57,908 nucleotides of DNA, taken from a virus. The DNA is taken from positions 1-57,908 of the IMG/VR virus record IMGVR_UViG_3300023208_000397; one strand, 5' to 3'. The translations under genes were made by a program, and so were the position numbers. This document shows positions 1 to 8,252 of this stretch, piece after piece. Under the pieces are notes generated by a model that saw only the letters and a list, made by a program, of their open reading frames with translations, made no database searches and was not told where the DNA came from. How positions within the stretch are numbered: the first letter of the stretch is position 1; the number at the start of each line of letters is the position of its first letter.

Positions 1-225
1 TCAGCCATGGTGCGGCTCCTTGGCGGCACTTTGGGCCTGCCGCTTCCGGATGGAGTAGGCGAACCCTTCATTGAACAGGTACTGGCCCCGGGTGCCAGGC
101 TTGTAGGGGCAGGGGAAGGTGCCCCAGGTGCGGCCCAGGATGATCCCGACGCGAAGCGGGGAGGACCGGCCGAACTCCGCGCGGGCGGCTTCGTGGGCCT
201 TCTTGAGCAGCTCGCGCTCTCCCAT
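1..225 (-). CDS. Small RMF-like protein
   Basis: A 74-residue product. The C-terminal half has a CPY motif, a following arginine and a glycine/aromatic segment (CPYKPGTRGQYLFNEGFAY) that resembles the ribosome modulation factor/CrpP family, whose members are about 55-70 residues with a CPY...W..GW pattern. RMF dimerises and inactivates 70S ribosomes; whether this copy does is inference. The ATG at 225 is preferred over the in-frame GTG at 228 because AGGAGG lies seven bases upstream. It overlaps the stop of the DUF1643 gene (ATGA). The gene stops at base 1, so the next leftward gene would lie at the other end of the window. Family assignment is weak. Confidence 0.5.
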   Translation of the reverse strand: MGERELLKKAHEAARAEFGRSSPLRVGIILGRTWGTFPCPYKPGTRGQYLFNEGFAYSIRKRQAQSAAKEPHHG

Positions 226-728
226 CACGACCCCTCCTTTCCGATGCCGCCCATGTCCAGCAGCGGCGTCGTGTAGCTCAGCATGAGGGGATGCTTGGGG
301 TCGCCGGCATTGGTGAGGCCGAAGTGCTTTACAGGCTTGCCGGAGGAAACCAGCGCGTCCATCAGCACATCAAAAGCAAACTGCAGCTTCGGAGGAACCT
401 TGCTGATGTTGCCCCAGCACGGCACCAGGATGTCGGCCTCGCCGATGATGCCGGTCGTGTGGTCGCCAATGTCATCGCCGAATGGATCATCGACGCTGGC
501 CAGCTCACGCACGTCGGTGGCGCGGTAGGCGAAGACATTGCCAACGATGAACCGCGAGGCGCCCCAGCGTTTGGCAAAGCCGATCCATTTGCGCACAGTG
601 GCATCGTCCAGGTTGGCGTCCGCAGTGCTGGGGTTGATGCCGAAGAAGGCGTAGACCGGTCCCTCCATGGCGACCGAGCGGTCCAGACGGTAGCGGTACT
701 TGCCGCACGGGCTGATGATGGCGCTCAT
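225..728 (-). CDS. DUF1643 domain protein
   Basis: 167 residues. The hallmarks of DUF1643 are visible: an N-terminal YRY..R...W-like strand, FFGINPSTAD near residue 30, then DATVRKW and VGNVFAYRATD, and a C-terminal GLTNAGDPKHPL. The family occurs in phages and defence or mobile regions and has no firm biochemical role. The ATG at 728 follows GGAG by eight bases and overlaps the stop of the upstream gene as ATGA, so I prefer it to the GTG at 737. It sits inside the leftward early operon among nucleotide and DNA metabolism genes. The family call is fairly sure; the function is unknown. Confidence 0.8.
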   Translation of the reverse strand: MSAIISPCGKYRYRLDRSVAMEGPVYAFFGINPSTADANLDDATVRKWIGFAKRWGASRFIVGNVFAYRATDVRELASVDDPFGDDIGDHTTGIIGEADILVPCWGNISKVPPKLQFAFDVLMDALVSSGKPVKHFGLTNAGDPKHPLMLSYTTPLLDMGGIGKEGS

Positions 729-2374
729 CACGCACACTCCTTGCCGATGCCGCCCAGCTTCACGCCCCAGCGGTCGGCCAGGTCGCGCTCGGCGATGCGG
801 ATGATGCGCGCGAACTCGGGAGCGTCCTCGCCGCAGTCGTCTTGCTTGCGCAGCACTTCGATCTGCTCATCCGTCAGCGGCTCGCGCTCCTCGGCCTGCT
901 GGGCGGCCATGGCTTCGGCCTTCGTGAAGACATGGGCGTTTGCGTTCACGTCGCGCGACGGCAGGCAGCCAAGGGCCCGAGCTGTCGCCCAGAAGAGCTC
1001 TCGCCATTGCTGGGCCTCGCGGCCGTAGTCCCAGAATCGCTTCAGCCAGTGACCTTCCGGTGCCGGGTTCTGGTTGCACTGGCCGAGCGCGAGGGCTCCC
1101 ACGATGGCGTCGTCTGTGCGCGCACGAATTCCCTCCGGGTCTGCATCAATGCTGTAGGCCCGCTGCTCTGCCTGGGGTGCTGCCATCTGGGGCTCCTGAG
1201 GCTCCAGGTCAGGGCGCGCTGCCAGCCAGTCCTCGGCCAAATCCATGATCGGCACTTCGCCGCGTTCAGATCGGCCTCCAAGGGTGTCATCCTGCAGGTC
1301 AATCGCATACTGATGAAGATCAGCAAGAATCCGCTGGGCCTCATCCAACAGTGCAGCTAGGTGACCAGCTGCCGCCGCGTGGCCTGCTTCGGATGCTCCA
1401 TCATCATGGTGGGCGGCTCGCACGGTTGGGACCGGTGCATCCGGGAACAGCACCTTCCAGCGCTCGATCATGTGATCAAGGCCGCCAGAGCAGGCCGCCT
1501 GGATGACGTTGCGTAGGCGGTTGATCTCGTCTGCCCGGTGTGCCGCCAGTTTCGCCTCGGCGGTCTTTGCACGCTCTGCCCAGTCGTGGATGGCTTCCTT
1601 ATGCGCGAGGTGAAGCTCGCACCATTGCACTTGAGTACCGCCGTCCCAGCGGCAGTTGCATCCAGTCATCTGGGGCACGGCCTGCTGCGCGAGGGCGGCT
1701 TGCGTGCGCTTGGGCCAACCGGACGGCGGAGTCCAGCCCATGTCGATCAGCTTGGCGCTGATCGCGCTGTCGGGGTTCAGGCTCGGGCCCAGGTCGTAGA
1801 TCGTGACGCCGGGACGAAGGTCGGACTTCAGGCCGACCATAGAGGCATGTGGGTCTGCCGGTGCTGCGGCGAGCATGGCGTCCAGCATGCGCTGAGGCAG
1901 GCCGTCCAGGCCGTGGGCGCGAAGCAGGACTTTGCAGGCGGCGACATGCATCGCCTCGGAGACGACGATCCGGCGAGCGGGCACGGCCTGCTGCGCGAGG
2001 GCGGCTGCCTGGCCAGGCAGGGGCGAGTGCTTGGGCTTGGCGGCCTGCTTGGCCCGGATGGCCTCCACCTTGGTCCAGATGCGCGCCAGCTCCTTCTCGC
2101 CGGCCTCGTGCATGCTGAGGCCCTGGGCCCGGCACAGCGCCGCCAGCGTCACCATCACGCCGCCGGCCTCTTGTTGCACCTCGCCGACCGGGCGACCGAA
2201 CACATAGTCCACCAGCTGATGGGCCTCGCTCTGCGTGCAGCCGCAGGCCTGCACCAGCTCCAGCGCTTCCTCAAGGAATCGGTGGTTGCGCTCGATGGTG
2301 TCGGCCGCGATCTGCTCGCCGAAGCAGGCCAGCAGCCAGGGCTCCACGCGCTGTTGAAAAGTGATGTTGCTCAA
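728..2374 (-). CDS. MazG-like N-terminal domain phage protein
   Basis: 548 residues. The first 115 or so match a MazG-like helical nucleotide-pyrophosphohydrolase fold, with EEALELVQA followed by a VDYVFGRPVGE segment and a helix ending in RIWTKVEAIRAKQ. MazG-type enzymes hydrolyse (d)NTPs. The rest is a patchwork common in phage proteins: alanine/glutamine-rich linkers, an RLRNVIQAA helix and a C-terminal acidic segment ending RWGVKLGGIGKE. The start is a TTG at 2374, eight bases after AGGAGA and overlapping the stop of the preceding gene; no better ATG is nearby. Enzyme activity is inferred from the N-terminus only. Confidence 0.7.
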   Translation of the reverse strand: MSNITFQQRVEPWLLACFGEQIAADTIERNHRFLEEALELVQACGCTQSEAHQLVDYVFGRPVGEVQQEAGGVMVTLAALCRAQGLSMHEAGEKELARIWTKVEAIRAKQAAKPKHSPLPGQAAALAQQAVPARRIVVSEAMHVAACKVLLRAHGLDGLPQRMLDAMLAAAPADPHASMVGLKSDLRPGVTIYDLGPSLNPDSAISAKLIDMGWTPPSGWPKRTQAALAQQAVPQMTGCNCRWDGGTQVQWCELHLAHKEAIHDWAERAKTAEAKLAAHRADEINRLRNVIQAACSGGLDHMIERWKVLFPDAPVPTVRAAHHDDGASEAGHAAAAGHLAALLDEAQRILADLHQYAIDLQDDTLGGRSERGEVPIMDLAEDWLAARPDLEPQEPQMAAPQAEQRAYSIDADPEGIRARTDDAIVGALALGQCNQNPAPEGHWLKRFWDYGREAQQWRELFWATARALGCLPSRDVNANAHVFTKAEAMAAQQAEEREPLTDEQIEVLRKQDDCGEDAPEFARIIRIAERDLADRWGVKLGGIGKECA

Positions 2375-2565
2375 TTCATCTCTCCTGGCTTGATCTCGGG
2401 CCCGCAGAACAGGCGCTGCATGTGCTCCATGGCGGCCTCGGCCTGCCGCTGGGTGGCGAGGCCGTGCAGCTTCAGGTCCACGCCGTAGCTGCCGTCCTCG
2501 AAGCGGACCCAGTTCATGGTGAAGCTAGGCACGGATGCCACAGGAGTTGGAACTGGGGCGTCCAT
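2371..2565 (-). CDS. Small hypothetical early protein
   Basis: 64 residues: a proline/valine N-terminus, a segment MNWVRFEDGSYGVDLKLHG that looks like two beta strands, then a helix rich in Q, A, E and M. I do not recognise the family. Support is positional: its ATG overlaps the stop of the lipoprotein gene (ATGA) and its stop overlaps the TTG start of the MazG-like gene, so it fills the operon exactly. Probably translationally coupled to both neighbours. Confidence 0.6.
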   Translation of the reverse strand: MDAPVPTPVASVPSFTMNWVRFEDGSYGVDLKLHGLATQRQAEAAMEHMQRLFCGPEIKPGEMN

Positions 2566-2780
2566 CACCGCCGCCCTCCAGCCGGGCTGTGCTGCGGCAT
2601 GTCGCGCCGGCCCAGCTCCTCGTTGATGCGGTCCTTGGTGGCCTCCTTGCCCTCCAGCTTCTTGCAGTAGGGGCGGCGGCTGCAGTCGTCGGATTCGGCC
2701 GCCGGCTTGCTCTCCTGCTGCAGGCTGGCCGCGCAGGCGCCCAGCAGGGCGATGACCAGGATGAAGGCGAAGAGTTTCAT
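2565..2780 (-). CDS. Small early lipoprotein
   Basis: 71 residues. A lysine, a hydrophobic core (FAFILVIALLGA) and a cysteine near residue 16 (LLGAC) form a signal peptidase II lipobox. The mature part is short, polar and charged, with two further cysteines (DDC, PYC). It is therefore likely anchored in a membrane leaflet facing the periplasm or cell surface. It is expressed with early genes (ATGA overlaps on both sides), not with lysis genes, so a spanin role is unlikely. Small early phage lipoproteins in other phages block receptors or superinfection (for example T5 Llp); that role here is inference. Confidence 0.65.
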   Translation of the reverse strand: MKLFAFILVIALLGACAASLQQESKPAAESDDCSRRPYCKKLEGKEATKDRINEELGRRDMPQHSPAGGRR

Positions 2781-3364
2781 GTGGTGCTCTCGATTCGCTT
2801 GAAGGTGATGGCCCAGACCCAGGGGTTCGCGCCCCAGGACTCGGCGCCGTTGATGGACTCCCAGAGCTTGCGGAACGAGTCGGCCGCGCTGTCGGAGCAG
2901 CAGTGCCCCAGACCGGACACGTGGAAGGTGCCGCCCTCGCCGGGGTCGTATTCCACGCCTTCGGCCCGGGCATCGGCCTCGCTGATCGCCTGCAGCCGCT
3001 CCACGCGCACGCTGGTGATCTCCAGGGTGATGCGGCTGGCCCAGCGTGGCATGTGGATGGACGGCCGCCAGACCGGCGACAGCCACGCGTCCGGCCCGTC
3101 GTTGGTGGCGGCGTAGACGACGCGCGGATTCTTTGAGTCAGCGCCGCCGACGATGAGATGCGCTTCCCTCACCCACAGCCGGTCGCCGGGCTGGCCGTAG
3201 GGGCACGGGATGCGCGGGCCGGCGCTGTCGAGTTGCGCTAGGGCCTCGCCGGTGTGCTCGTGGACGATGTGCACACCCTTGGCGACCCGGCGCGTCTGCG
3301 TCTTCGTCCCGGCCAGGATGGCGCGCACCATCGGAGCGCTGAAGAGGATGGGGCGGTCTTTCAT
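2777..3364 (-). CDS. ASCH-domain phage protein
   Basis: 195 residues. The N-terminus (ILFSAPMVRAILAGTKTQTRR) is the signature of phage ASCH-type proteins: a strand, then the GTKTQTRR loop. It is followed by a GDRLWVREAH segment and, near the C-terminus, NPWVWAITF. ASCH is a PUA-like RNA/nucleotide-binding fold. The ATG at 3364 is chosen because it overlaps the stop of the upstream gene (ATGA) and begins exactly where similarity begins; an upstream in-frame extension to 3451 is low-complexity. Likely a modulator of nucleic acid metabolism early in infection; substrate unknown. Confidence 0.75.
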   Translation of the reverse strand: MKDRPILFSAPMVRAILAGTKTQTRRVAKGVHIVHEHTGEALAQLDSAGPRIPCPYGQPGDRLWVREAHLIVGGADSKNPRVVYAATNDGPDAWLSPVWRPSIHMPRWASRITLEITSVRVERLQAISEADARAEGVEYDPGEGGTFHVSGLGHCCSDSAADSFRKLWESINGAESWGANPWVWAITFKRIESTT

Positions 3365-3960
3365 GCGGACTCCCCGAGAAGGGCTGTGCGTGCTGCCTTC
3401 ATGGCCTCGCAGCTTGGTTTTAGGACGCGCACGATGCGCGCTTTCTCGCATTCGAAGGACAGGCCAGGCGCGTTGCAGTCCGGGTCAGGTGTGACCTGGC
3501 CGACCGGCTCGCACTCGTAGACGACGCCATCCGGATGGCCCGCGGCGAAAACCAACGCCGCGGCCTGCACGGTTGTGACATAGACCCTGTCGCGTCGGTG
3601 CACACCTGCGGCGCCGAAGTCCGAACAGCTCGGCGCCTTGGTGATGTTGGGCGGCAGAAGGAAGGTGCCCGGCTTCAGGCCCGGGCGGCCGCCGTGCCAG
3701 TAGGTGACCGGCGACGGCTCCACCAGTTCCACCGCTGCCGCCAGCAGCTGCACCGCATCCATGCCCTGCAGCTCACCGGCCCGGATGATGTCCTGCGCCG
3801 CCTGCAGCTCGTTCTGGTTGCGCTTGGCGGCCACGCTCTTGATGACGGCCCCCAGCTCGGCCATGCGGGGCGCGAACTTGTCGCCCAGGATCCGGCGCAT
3901 CGCGTCCCGGGCCTCGTAGAGCTTGGCCGCCATGGAAACCTGCTTCTGGGTGACGCTCAT
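3361..3960 (-). CDS. Candidate Arr-like ADP-ribosyltransferase
   Basis: 199 residues. Residues 1-80 are helical. Residues 86-182 resemble the rifampin ADP-ribosyltransferase (Arr) fold: YWHGG (H89), LKPGTFL, DFG, VYVTT (Y127), then VYECEPVGQVTPDPD with acidic residues at 151, 159 and 161. Arr uses an H-Y-D triad at similar spacing. If active it would move ADP-ribose from NAD+ to a host protein or a small molecule. The ATG at 3960 overlaps the upstream stop (ATGA); the in-frame extension upstream is not protein-like. The family match is by eye and moderate; it could instead be an inactive relative. Confidence 0.55.
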   Translation of the reverse strand: MSVTQKQVSMAAKLYEARDAMRRILGDKFAPRMAELGAVIKSVAAKRNQNELQAAQDIIRAGELQGMDAVQLLAAAVELVEPSPVTYWHGGRPGLKPGTFLLPPNITKAPSCSDFGAAGVHRRDRVYVTTVQAAALVFAAGHPDGVVYECEPVGQVTPDPDCNAPGLSFECEKARIVRVLKPSCEAMKAARTALLGESA

Positions 3961-4478
3961 GCCGCACCTTCCTGCACCTTGGCCAACTCCTCGGTCCAGG
4001 TGCTCCCGTTCTCCAGGGCTGTGGCCAAAGCCCAGCGCGCGGGCGCGGCCAGGTCTTTCCACAGGCAGCACTCCACCGCCTCGTGCGGCGAGGTGCTGGC
4101 TTTGCCACAGACCGGGCAGACGTGGCTGGGCACCGAGGCGGGCCCGCTCACGCGGCCGGCCTTGCCGGCGGTGATGGCCATGGCAAGCTCGCCGGCCGAG
4201 CTGTACTCCTTGCCGGTGGCGTCATCTACCCAGATCCTGTCGATGTCGCGCGGGCAGCATTGCTCGGCGTCTTCCTCGCTGGTGTGGGTCTTTTCGCAGG
4301 ACGGGCACACATAGCGGCAGGCGCTGCGGGCCCAGCGCCGGCATGCGGATTCCCACTTGTGATACGGCATGCCCTCCTCGCGCTTCGGCGGCAGGCCAAG
4401 CTCTCCGCCCTCCGGGCAGGCGTACTCGGTGTGGTGTTCGGCCGTGGCGCGGATGCTGGCCAAGGTGGCGGGGTTCAC
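3957..4478 (-). CDS. Protein with two C-x2-C...CC zinc-binding-like repeats
   Basis: 173 residues. Two similar units, CPSCEKTHTSEEDAEQCC (residues 58-75) and CPVCGKASTSPHEAVECC (121-138), have identical cysteine spacing and the same helix between, which suggests duplicated zinc knuckles. Additional CPEGG near residue 21 and a YHKWESACRRWARSAC helix. The start is GTG at 4478, overlapping the rdgC stop as GTGA. Function unknown; zinc proteins of this size in early operons often bind nucleic acid or host proteins. Confidence 0.6.
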   Translation of the reverse strand: MNPATLASIRATAEHHTEYACPEGGELGLPPKREEGMPYHKWESACRRWARSACRYVCPSCEKTHTSEEDAEQCCPRDIDRIWVDDATGKEYSSAGELAMAITAGKAGRVSGPASVPSHVCPVCGKASTSPHEAVECCLWKDLAAPARWALATALENGSTWTEELAKVQEGAA

Positions 4479-5428
4479 GCTTGAGCCCCTTCGAGCGCCT
4501 CGGCAGTAGCCTGGACAGCGGCCTGGCTGCCCAGGAAGTCGTGCTCGCCGCCCAGGGCTTCGATCAGGGCCGGGATCATCGCCGACAGCTCTCCCGCGGC
4601 GATGGTGGCGTCGGCGTCGAATGCATCCGCCGTCTCCGGCTTGTCGCGCCCCTCGAAGACCAAGTCCAGGAAGCTGATCTTCTTGATCTGCAGGGTGTCG
4701 GTGAGCACGAACGACACCCGGTCCTTGTAGGACAGCGCCAGCCTCGTCGGGCGCTTGCCGGCCTGCAGGTGCTGGCGCACCTCGTCAATGTCCAGGGCGT
4801 GGCGGCCGTAGCGCACCGTGCTGCGCATCTCGTCCTCGCTCTTCAGCTCGGCGTCGCGGTCGATGGTGAAGCCCTCAGGAGCATCGCCGTCCAGCAGCCA
4901 GGCCGCCATGCAGGTGGCGGGGGCCTCGGCGCTCTGCACCAGGTGCAGGGTCAGGCCGTCCAGGGTCTTGACCAGCAGGCTCACGACTTCCTCGCAGCGC
5001 GCCGGGCTTGAGGCATCGATCATCAGCAGGTGCTGCTCGGGCGCGATCCAGACGCGGATGCTGCTGCGCTTCTTGAAGCACAGGGGCAGCAGTTCCTGTG
5101 TGGCTTGCTCCTTCAGGTCCTTGAGCGCCTTCTTGCCGGGCTTGCGGCCGGTCTGCTCCTCGATCTTGGCGGCGATCTCGTCCACCCGTTCCTTGACCAC
5201 CGAGCCGGGCAGCACGCGGGACTCGATGAGCAGCTGCAGGTGGAGATTCCCGTCGATGGATTCGACCAGTGCGCCGTGCTCGATGCCGCGCGCCGGCACC
5301 CATCCCAGGGACAGGGGCTCGGTGGCGCCGCAGGGCTGGAACTGGCCCTTGGCCAGGGCCTCCTCGATGTCTTCGAGGCTGGGCCGCCAGCCGGCGCCCA
5401 GGCGGTAGATCGTCAGGTTCTTGAACAT
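4475..5428 (-). CDS. rdgC: Recombination-associated protein RdgC
   Basis: 317 residues, close to the usual RdgC length (about 300). The N-terminus MFKNLTIYRL, the GWVPA and LQLLIESRVLPGSVV segments and the central GRKPGKKALKDLKEQ helix are typical. RdgC forms a DNA-encircling dimer and modulates RecA; phages use homologues around recombination-dependent replication. The start is the ATG at 5428, where the family begins; an upstream in-frame extension is unrelated. It lies next to a zinc-binding protein gene and downstream of the exonuclease and SMC-like genes, consistent with a recombination module. Confidence 0.93.
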   Translation of the reverse strand: MFKNLTIYRLGAGWRPSLEDIEEALAKGQFQPCGATEPLSLGWVPARGIEHGALVESIDGNLHLQLLIESRVLPGSVVKERVDEIAAKIEEQTGRKPGKKALKDLKEQATQELLPLCFKKRSSIRVWIAPEQHLLMIDASSPARCEEVVSLLVKTLDGLTLHLVQSAEAPATCMAAWLLDGDAPEGFTIDRDAELKSEDEMRSTVRYGRHALDIDEVRQHLQAGKRPTRLALSYKDRVSFVLTDTLQIKKISFLDLVFEGRDKPETADAFDADATIAAGELSAMIPALIEALGGEHDFLGSQAAVQATAEALEGAQA

Positions 5429-5441
5429 GGGTGGCTCCAGG

Positions 5442-5531
5442 TCAGACGTCGAGCGGTCCGATGGGGATGCGCTTGTCCTCTTCAGGGTGCGCGTCATCGG
5501 GCGGGGTGATCGGCTTGTTCGGGTCGGTCAT
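5442..5531 (-). CDS. Possible 29-residue ORF before rdgC
   Basis: A short, acidic and proline-rich reading frame (begins MTDPNKPITPPDD, ends PIGPLDV) fills most of the gap between the exonuclease gene and rdgC, ending 13 bases before the rdgC start. There is no clear ribosome site. It may be a leader peptide or only a chance ORF. Confidence 0.3.
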   Translation of the reverse strand: MTDPNKPITPPDDAHPEEDKRIPIGPLDV

Positions 5532-5630
5532 GGTCGGCGTAGGAAAGTGGGCGTCCCCTGGGGGAGCACGCTAGGCAAGACTTAGGGAGGAGGCGATGCG
5601 GCCCAGCGTGGCGCGCCCGAAACTGGGTGG

Positions 5631-6281
5631 TCAGGCGGGAACGAAGCGGGCGTCCGCGCCGGGGTCGAAGTACTCGGCGTCGACGACATTGCCGGCATCG
5701 GCATGCGGATGGATGCCGCGGTAGATGCGGCGGCAGGCCTCGGTGTCGGCCATGGCGCGATGTGCGCCGACAAGCACCAGGCCAGTGAAGTGCTTGTAGG
5801 CCTCGGCCAGCGTCGGCATCTTGTAGCCGCGGCCGCTCGCCTTCGGGATCTGGACCAGGTCGGTGGCGTTGCGGGCCGTGCAATAGGCCGGGGCCGCCTT
5901 CCATTCGTCGGCCAGCTGGTCATCCTGCAGCAGACGCTTGATCGCGATCCGGATGATCCGGGCGTCGAAGCTCTCGTTGTGGGCCACGCGCTCGCCGGCG
6001 GCGCGCCACAGGCCCAGCAGAGCCTCGAGTGCCACGCGCTCCGGGATGCCCACGAGCATGGCGTGCTCCGTGGTGATACCGTGCAGTGCAGCCACGTCCT
6101 CGGGGATCACCCAGCCGTCGGGCTTGACGATCACGTCCAGGCTGGAGATGGTGCGGTCCTGGTCGACGTCCACCAGCTGGGCGCCCAGCTGCACGATGTG
6201 GGGTTGGCGCGGGTCGCCGCTGGGCTCGCTGTAGAGGGGCAGGCCGGTGGTTTCGGTGTCGAAGAAGAGCTTGATGTTCAT
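5631..6281 (-). CDS. DnaQ-like 3'-5' exonuclease (DEDDh)
   Basis: 216 residues. The exonuclease motifs are in order: DTETTGLP (residues 8-15, motif I), HGITTEHA then AHNESFDARI (about 99-108, motif II), and GAHRAMADTEACRRIY (about 171-186, motif III with the general-base histidine). This is the proofreading/RNase T type DEDDh fold needing two metal ions. In phages such enzymes trim ends for recombination or degrade host DNA. The ATG at 6281 starts exactly at the first beta strand. About 140 bases separate it from the SMC-like gene upstream. Confidence 0.9.
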   Translation of the reverse strand: MNIKLFFDTETTGLPLYSEPSGDPRQPHIVQLGAQLVDVDQDRTISSLDVIVKPDGWVIPEDVAALHGITTEHAMLVGIPERVALEALLGLWRAAGERVAHNESFDARIIRIAIKRLLQDDQLADEWKAAPAYCTARNATDLVQIPKASGRGYKMPTLAEAYKHFTGLVLVGAHRAMADTEACRRIYRGIHPHADAGNVVDAEYFDPGADARFVPA

Positions 6282-6368
6282 GGTGTGGTCCAGAGTGAGA
6301 GGTTTGGAGGGGCGCCTGCCGGGTTCTGCCCGGCATGGCCGCTGGCCGCCGCTGTCGCTACCGTTACG

Positions 6369-6386
6369 CGCGGCCCCGGGGCCGCG
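6369..6386. repeat. 18-bp perfect GC palindrome between genes
   Basis: CGCGGCCCCGGGGCCGCG is its own reverse complement and sits in the gap (6282-6419) between the exonuclease and SMC-like genes. A second small hairpin, CCGGG-TTCTG-CCCGG, lies at about 6319-6335. Neither is followed by a T-run, so intrinsic termination is uncertain; they may pause transcription or process the operon mRNA. Confidence 0.45.
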
Positions 6387-6419
6387 TGCCGCATAGGCGC
6401 CGGGCGCCCCGTTGATGGG

Positions 6420-8219
6420 TCAGGCCGCGGCCTTGAGCTGCTGCACGACACCGCCCTGCAGCCAGTGGCCGCTCACGGTCGGGCGCAGGTCGGCCGGGAT
6501 GCTCTTGAGGGTGCCGAAGAGCAGAGCGCTCCCGATCTCACCCTCGGCGGCCAGGATGTCCAGCCAGGCGAAGAGGTCCTCGCGCCCCTTGAGGTCCAGG
6601 ACGTCGATGCGATCCAGCAGGAGCACCTTCAGGCCCGAGAGGTAGCTGATGGCCTCGGCCAGCATGGCGTCGGCGCGCCACTTCTCGGACTCGCTGAGCA
6701 GCCGGTAGGGGCGGCCGTCGGTGGTGGTGACCGCCATATCGGCGTCCAGCTTGACCACCGGCCACTCGGCATCACGGGCGGACTGCTCCAGTCGCTGGTT
6801 GAACGGCGTCAGCGCCTCGGACAGCAGCTCGCCGGGGATGCCGTCCGGGGCCAGGGCCTGGGCGATCAGGTCCCAGGCCACGACGTCCGCGTGATGGCCG
6901 GCCGCGGCCTCGGTCTTCTGCTGTGCCACCTCGGCCGCAGCCTTCTGGATGCGCAGCGTCTCCAGCTTCTTGAGCAGCTCCCCGCGCGCCGCCTTCAACT
7001 TGTCCGACTCGGCGCGGGCGCTGGCCAGTGCCGCGCCGTCGAACTCGGCCTTCAGCTGCTCGCTGATCTCCGCGGCTTCGTCCCGGGCCCGCAGGGCCGC
7101 CGCGAGGTCGCGCTGGCTGTTCGCGACCGCGGTGTCCATCAGGTCGCGGCTGGCGCGCACCTCGGGCAGCCGGGCGGCGGCGGCCGGATCGCCGACGGCG
7201 CCGATGCGGCCGTGCTCGCGCTCGTAGGCGTTCAGCGCGGCCTCGGCGTCACATTCCTGCGCCGGCGGTTCCTGGCTCACCGGAGTCTGGGCCAGCGGCA
7301 GCAGGTAGGCGACGGCCGCGGCCAGGTCATGGATGAGGCCATCGCGCTGGCTCTGGCCGGCTGCAGCCGTGACCTCAGCCAGCTGCCGCTCGGCTTCCGC
7401 GAGGTTCTTGCGGTCCGCCGCCAGCTTCTTCTCGATGCGGTCGACCTTGCCGGCCAGCTCGACCAGGGCCGGCAGCTTGCCCGCGATCTCGGCGCGGCGC
7501 TGCTCCTGGGCGGCCAGCCGGCCGATGGTCTGCTGCCACTGCTCCTGGGCGTGCTCCAGGTGCTGCAGCTCGGTGCTGAGCGTCTTGAAGGCCTCGGCAT
7601 CGTAGGCGGGCACCGGGGCCGCCCAGGTCTTGGCCTTCTCGCTGCCGTAGGCCTCGCCCGTGACTTGGCGCCAGGCGCCCTTGGCCTCGGTGGCCTTGCG
7701 CTTGGCCTCGTCGCAGGCAGCATCGAAGCCGGCTTTCAGCAGGGGGCCCACGCGCAGGGCCTTCTTCTCGTCGACGCCGCGCTTAGCCAGCCGCTCGATC
7801 ACCTCCTCGGCCTTGATGCCGATGCCCAGGAGCCCGAAGAGAAAGCTGCGGCGGCCGTTGCCGTCCAGAGCGGCAAAGCGGTGCGGCTCCAGCACGTAGG
7901 GCAGGGCCCGGTGCGGGACATAGACATCCTGGGCCGGGGTCTTGCCAGACGGCACCAGGGCGTAGGGCGTCAGGCCCCCCTCCAGCTCCACCTCGACGGC
8001 GCCGTTCTTGGCCCCCTCGTGGACCAGGGCGGCCAGGTCCTTCTTCAGGGTCACGCCCCGGGCGGCCACGTCGCCGCAGAGGGCCATGCGCACGGCCTCG
8101 GCGAGGCTGCTCTTGCCGTTGCCGTTGGGGCCGGCGAACAGGGTGATCGGGGTGTTGAGCGCCACCGAGGCGGCGCGGATGCCCAGCACGTTCTGGGCGT
8201 CGATGTGCGTGATCTTCAT
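6420..8219 (-). CDS. SMC/SbcC-like AAA ATPase
   Basis: 599 residues. Walker A GPNGNGKS is at residues 30-37, long central helices rich in A/E/K/Q form a coiled coil interrupted near the middle, then an ABC-type signature LSESEKWRADAML (509-521) and Walker B LLLDRIDVLD (533-542). This is the RecF/SbcC layout in a short phage form without a separate nuclease domain. The likely partner is the neighbouring DnaQ-like exonuclease or the PD-(D/E)XK exonuclease. The Walker B aspartate is followed by RID rather than the usual EP, so hydrolysis may be atypical. Role: DNA-end processing in recombination, or defence counteraction (inference). Confidence 0.88.
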   Translation of the reverse strand: MKITHIDAQNVLGIRAASVALNTPITLFAGPNGNGKSSLAEAVRMALCGDVAARGVTLKKDLAALVHEGAKNGAVEVELEGGLTPYALVPSGKTPAQDVYVPHRALPYVLEPHRFAALDGNGRRSFLFGLLGIGIKAEEVIERLAKRGVDEKKALRVGPLLKAGFDAACDEAKRKATEAKGAWRQVTGEAYGSEKAKTWAAPVPAYDAEAFKTLSTELQHLEHAQEQWQQTIGRLAAQEQRRAEIAGKLPALVELAGKVDRIEKKLAADRKNLAEAERQLAEVTAAAGQSQRDGLIHDLAAAVAYLLPLAQTPVSQEPPAQECDAEAALNAYEREHGRIGAVGDPAAAARLPEVRASRDLMDTAVANSQRDLAAALRARDEAAEISEQLKAEFDGAALASARAESDKLKAARGELLKKLETLRIQKAAAEVAQQKTEAAAGHHADVVAWDLIAQALAPDGIPGELLSEALTPFNQRLEQSARDAEWPVVKLDADMAVTTTDGRPYRLLSESEKWRADAMLAEAISYLSGLKVLLLDRIDVLDLKGREDLFAWLDILAAEGEIGSALLFGTLKSIPADLRPTVSGHWLQGGVVQQLKAAA

Positions 8220-8252
8220 GGCCTTCCTTTGCCTGGGGATGGTGGCGGGCGA

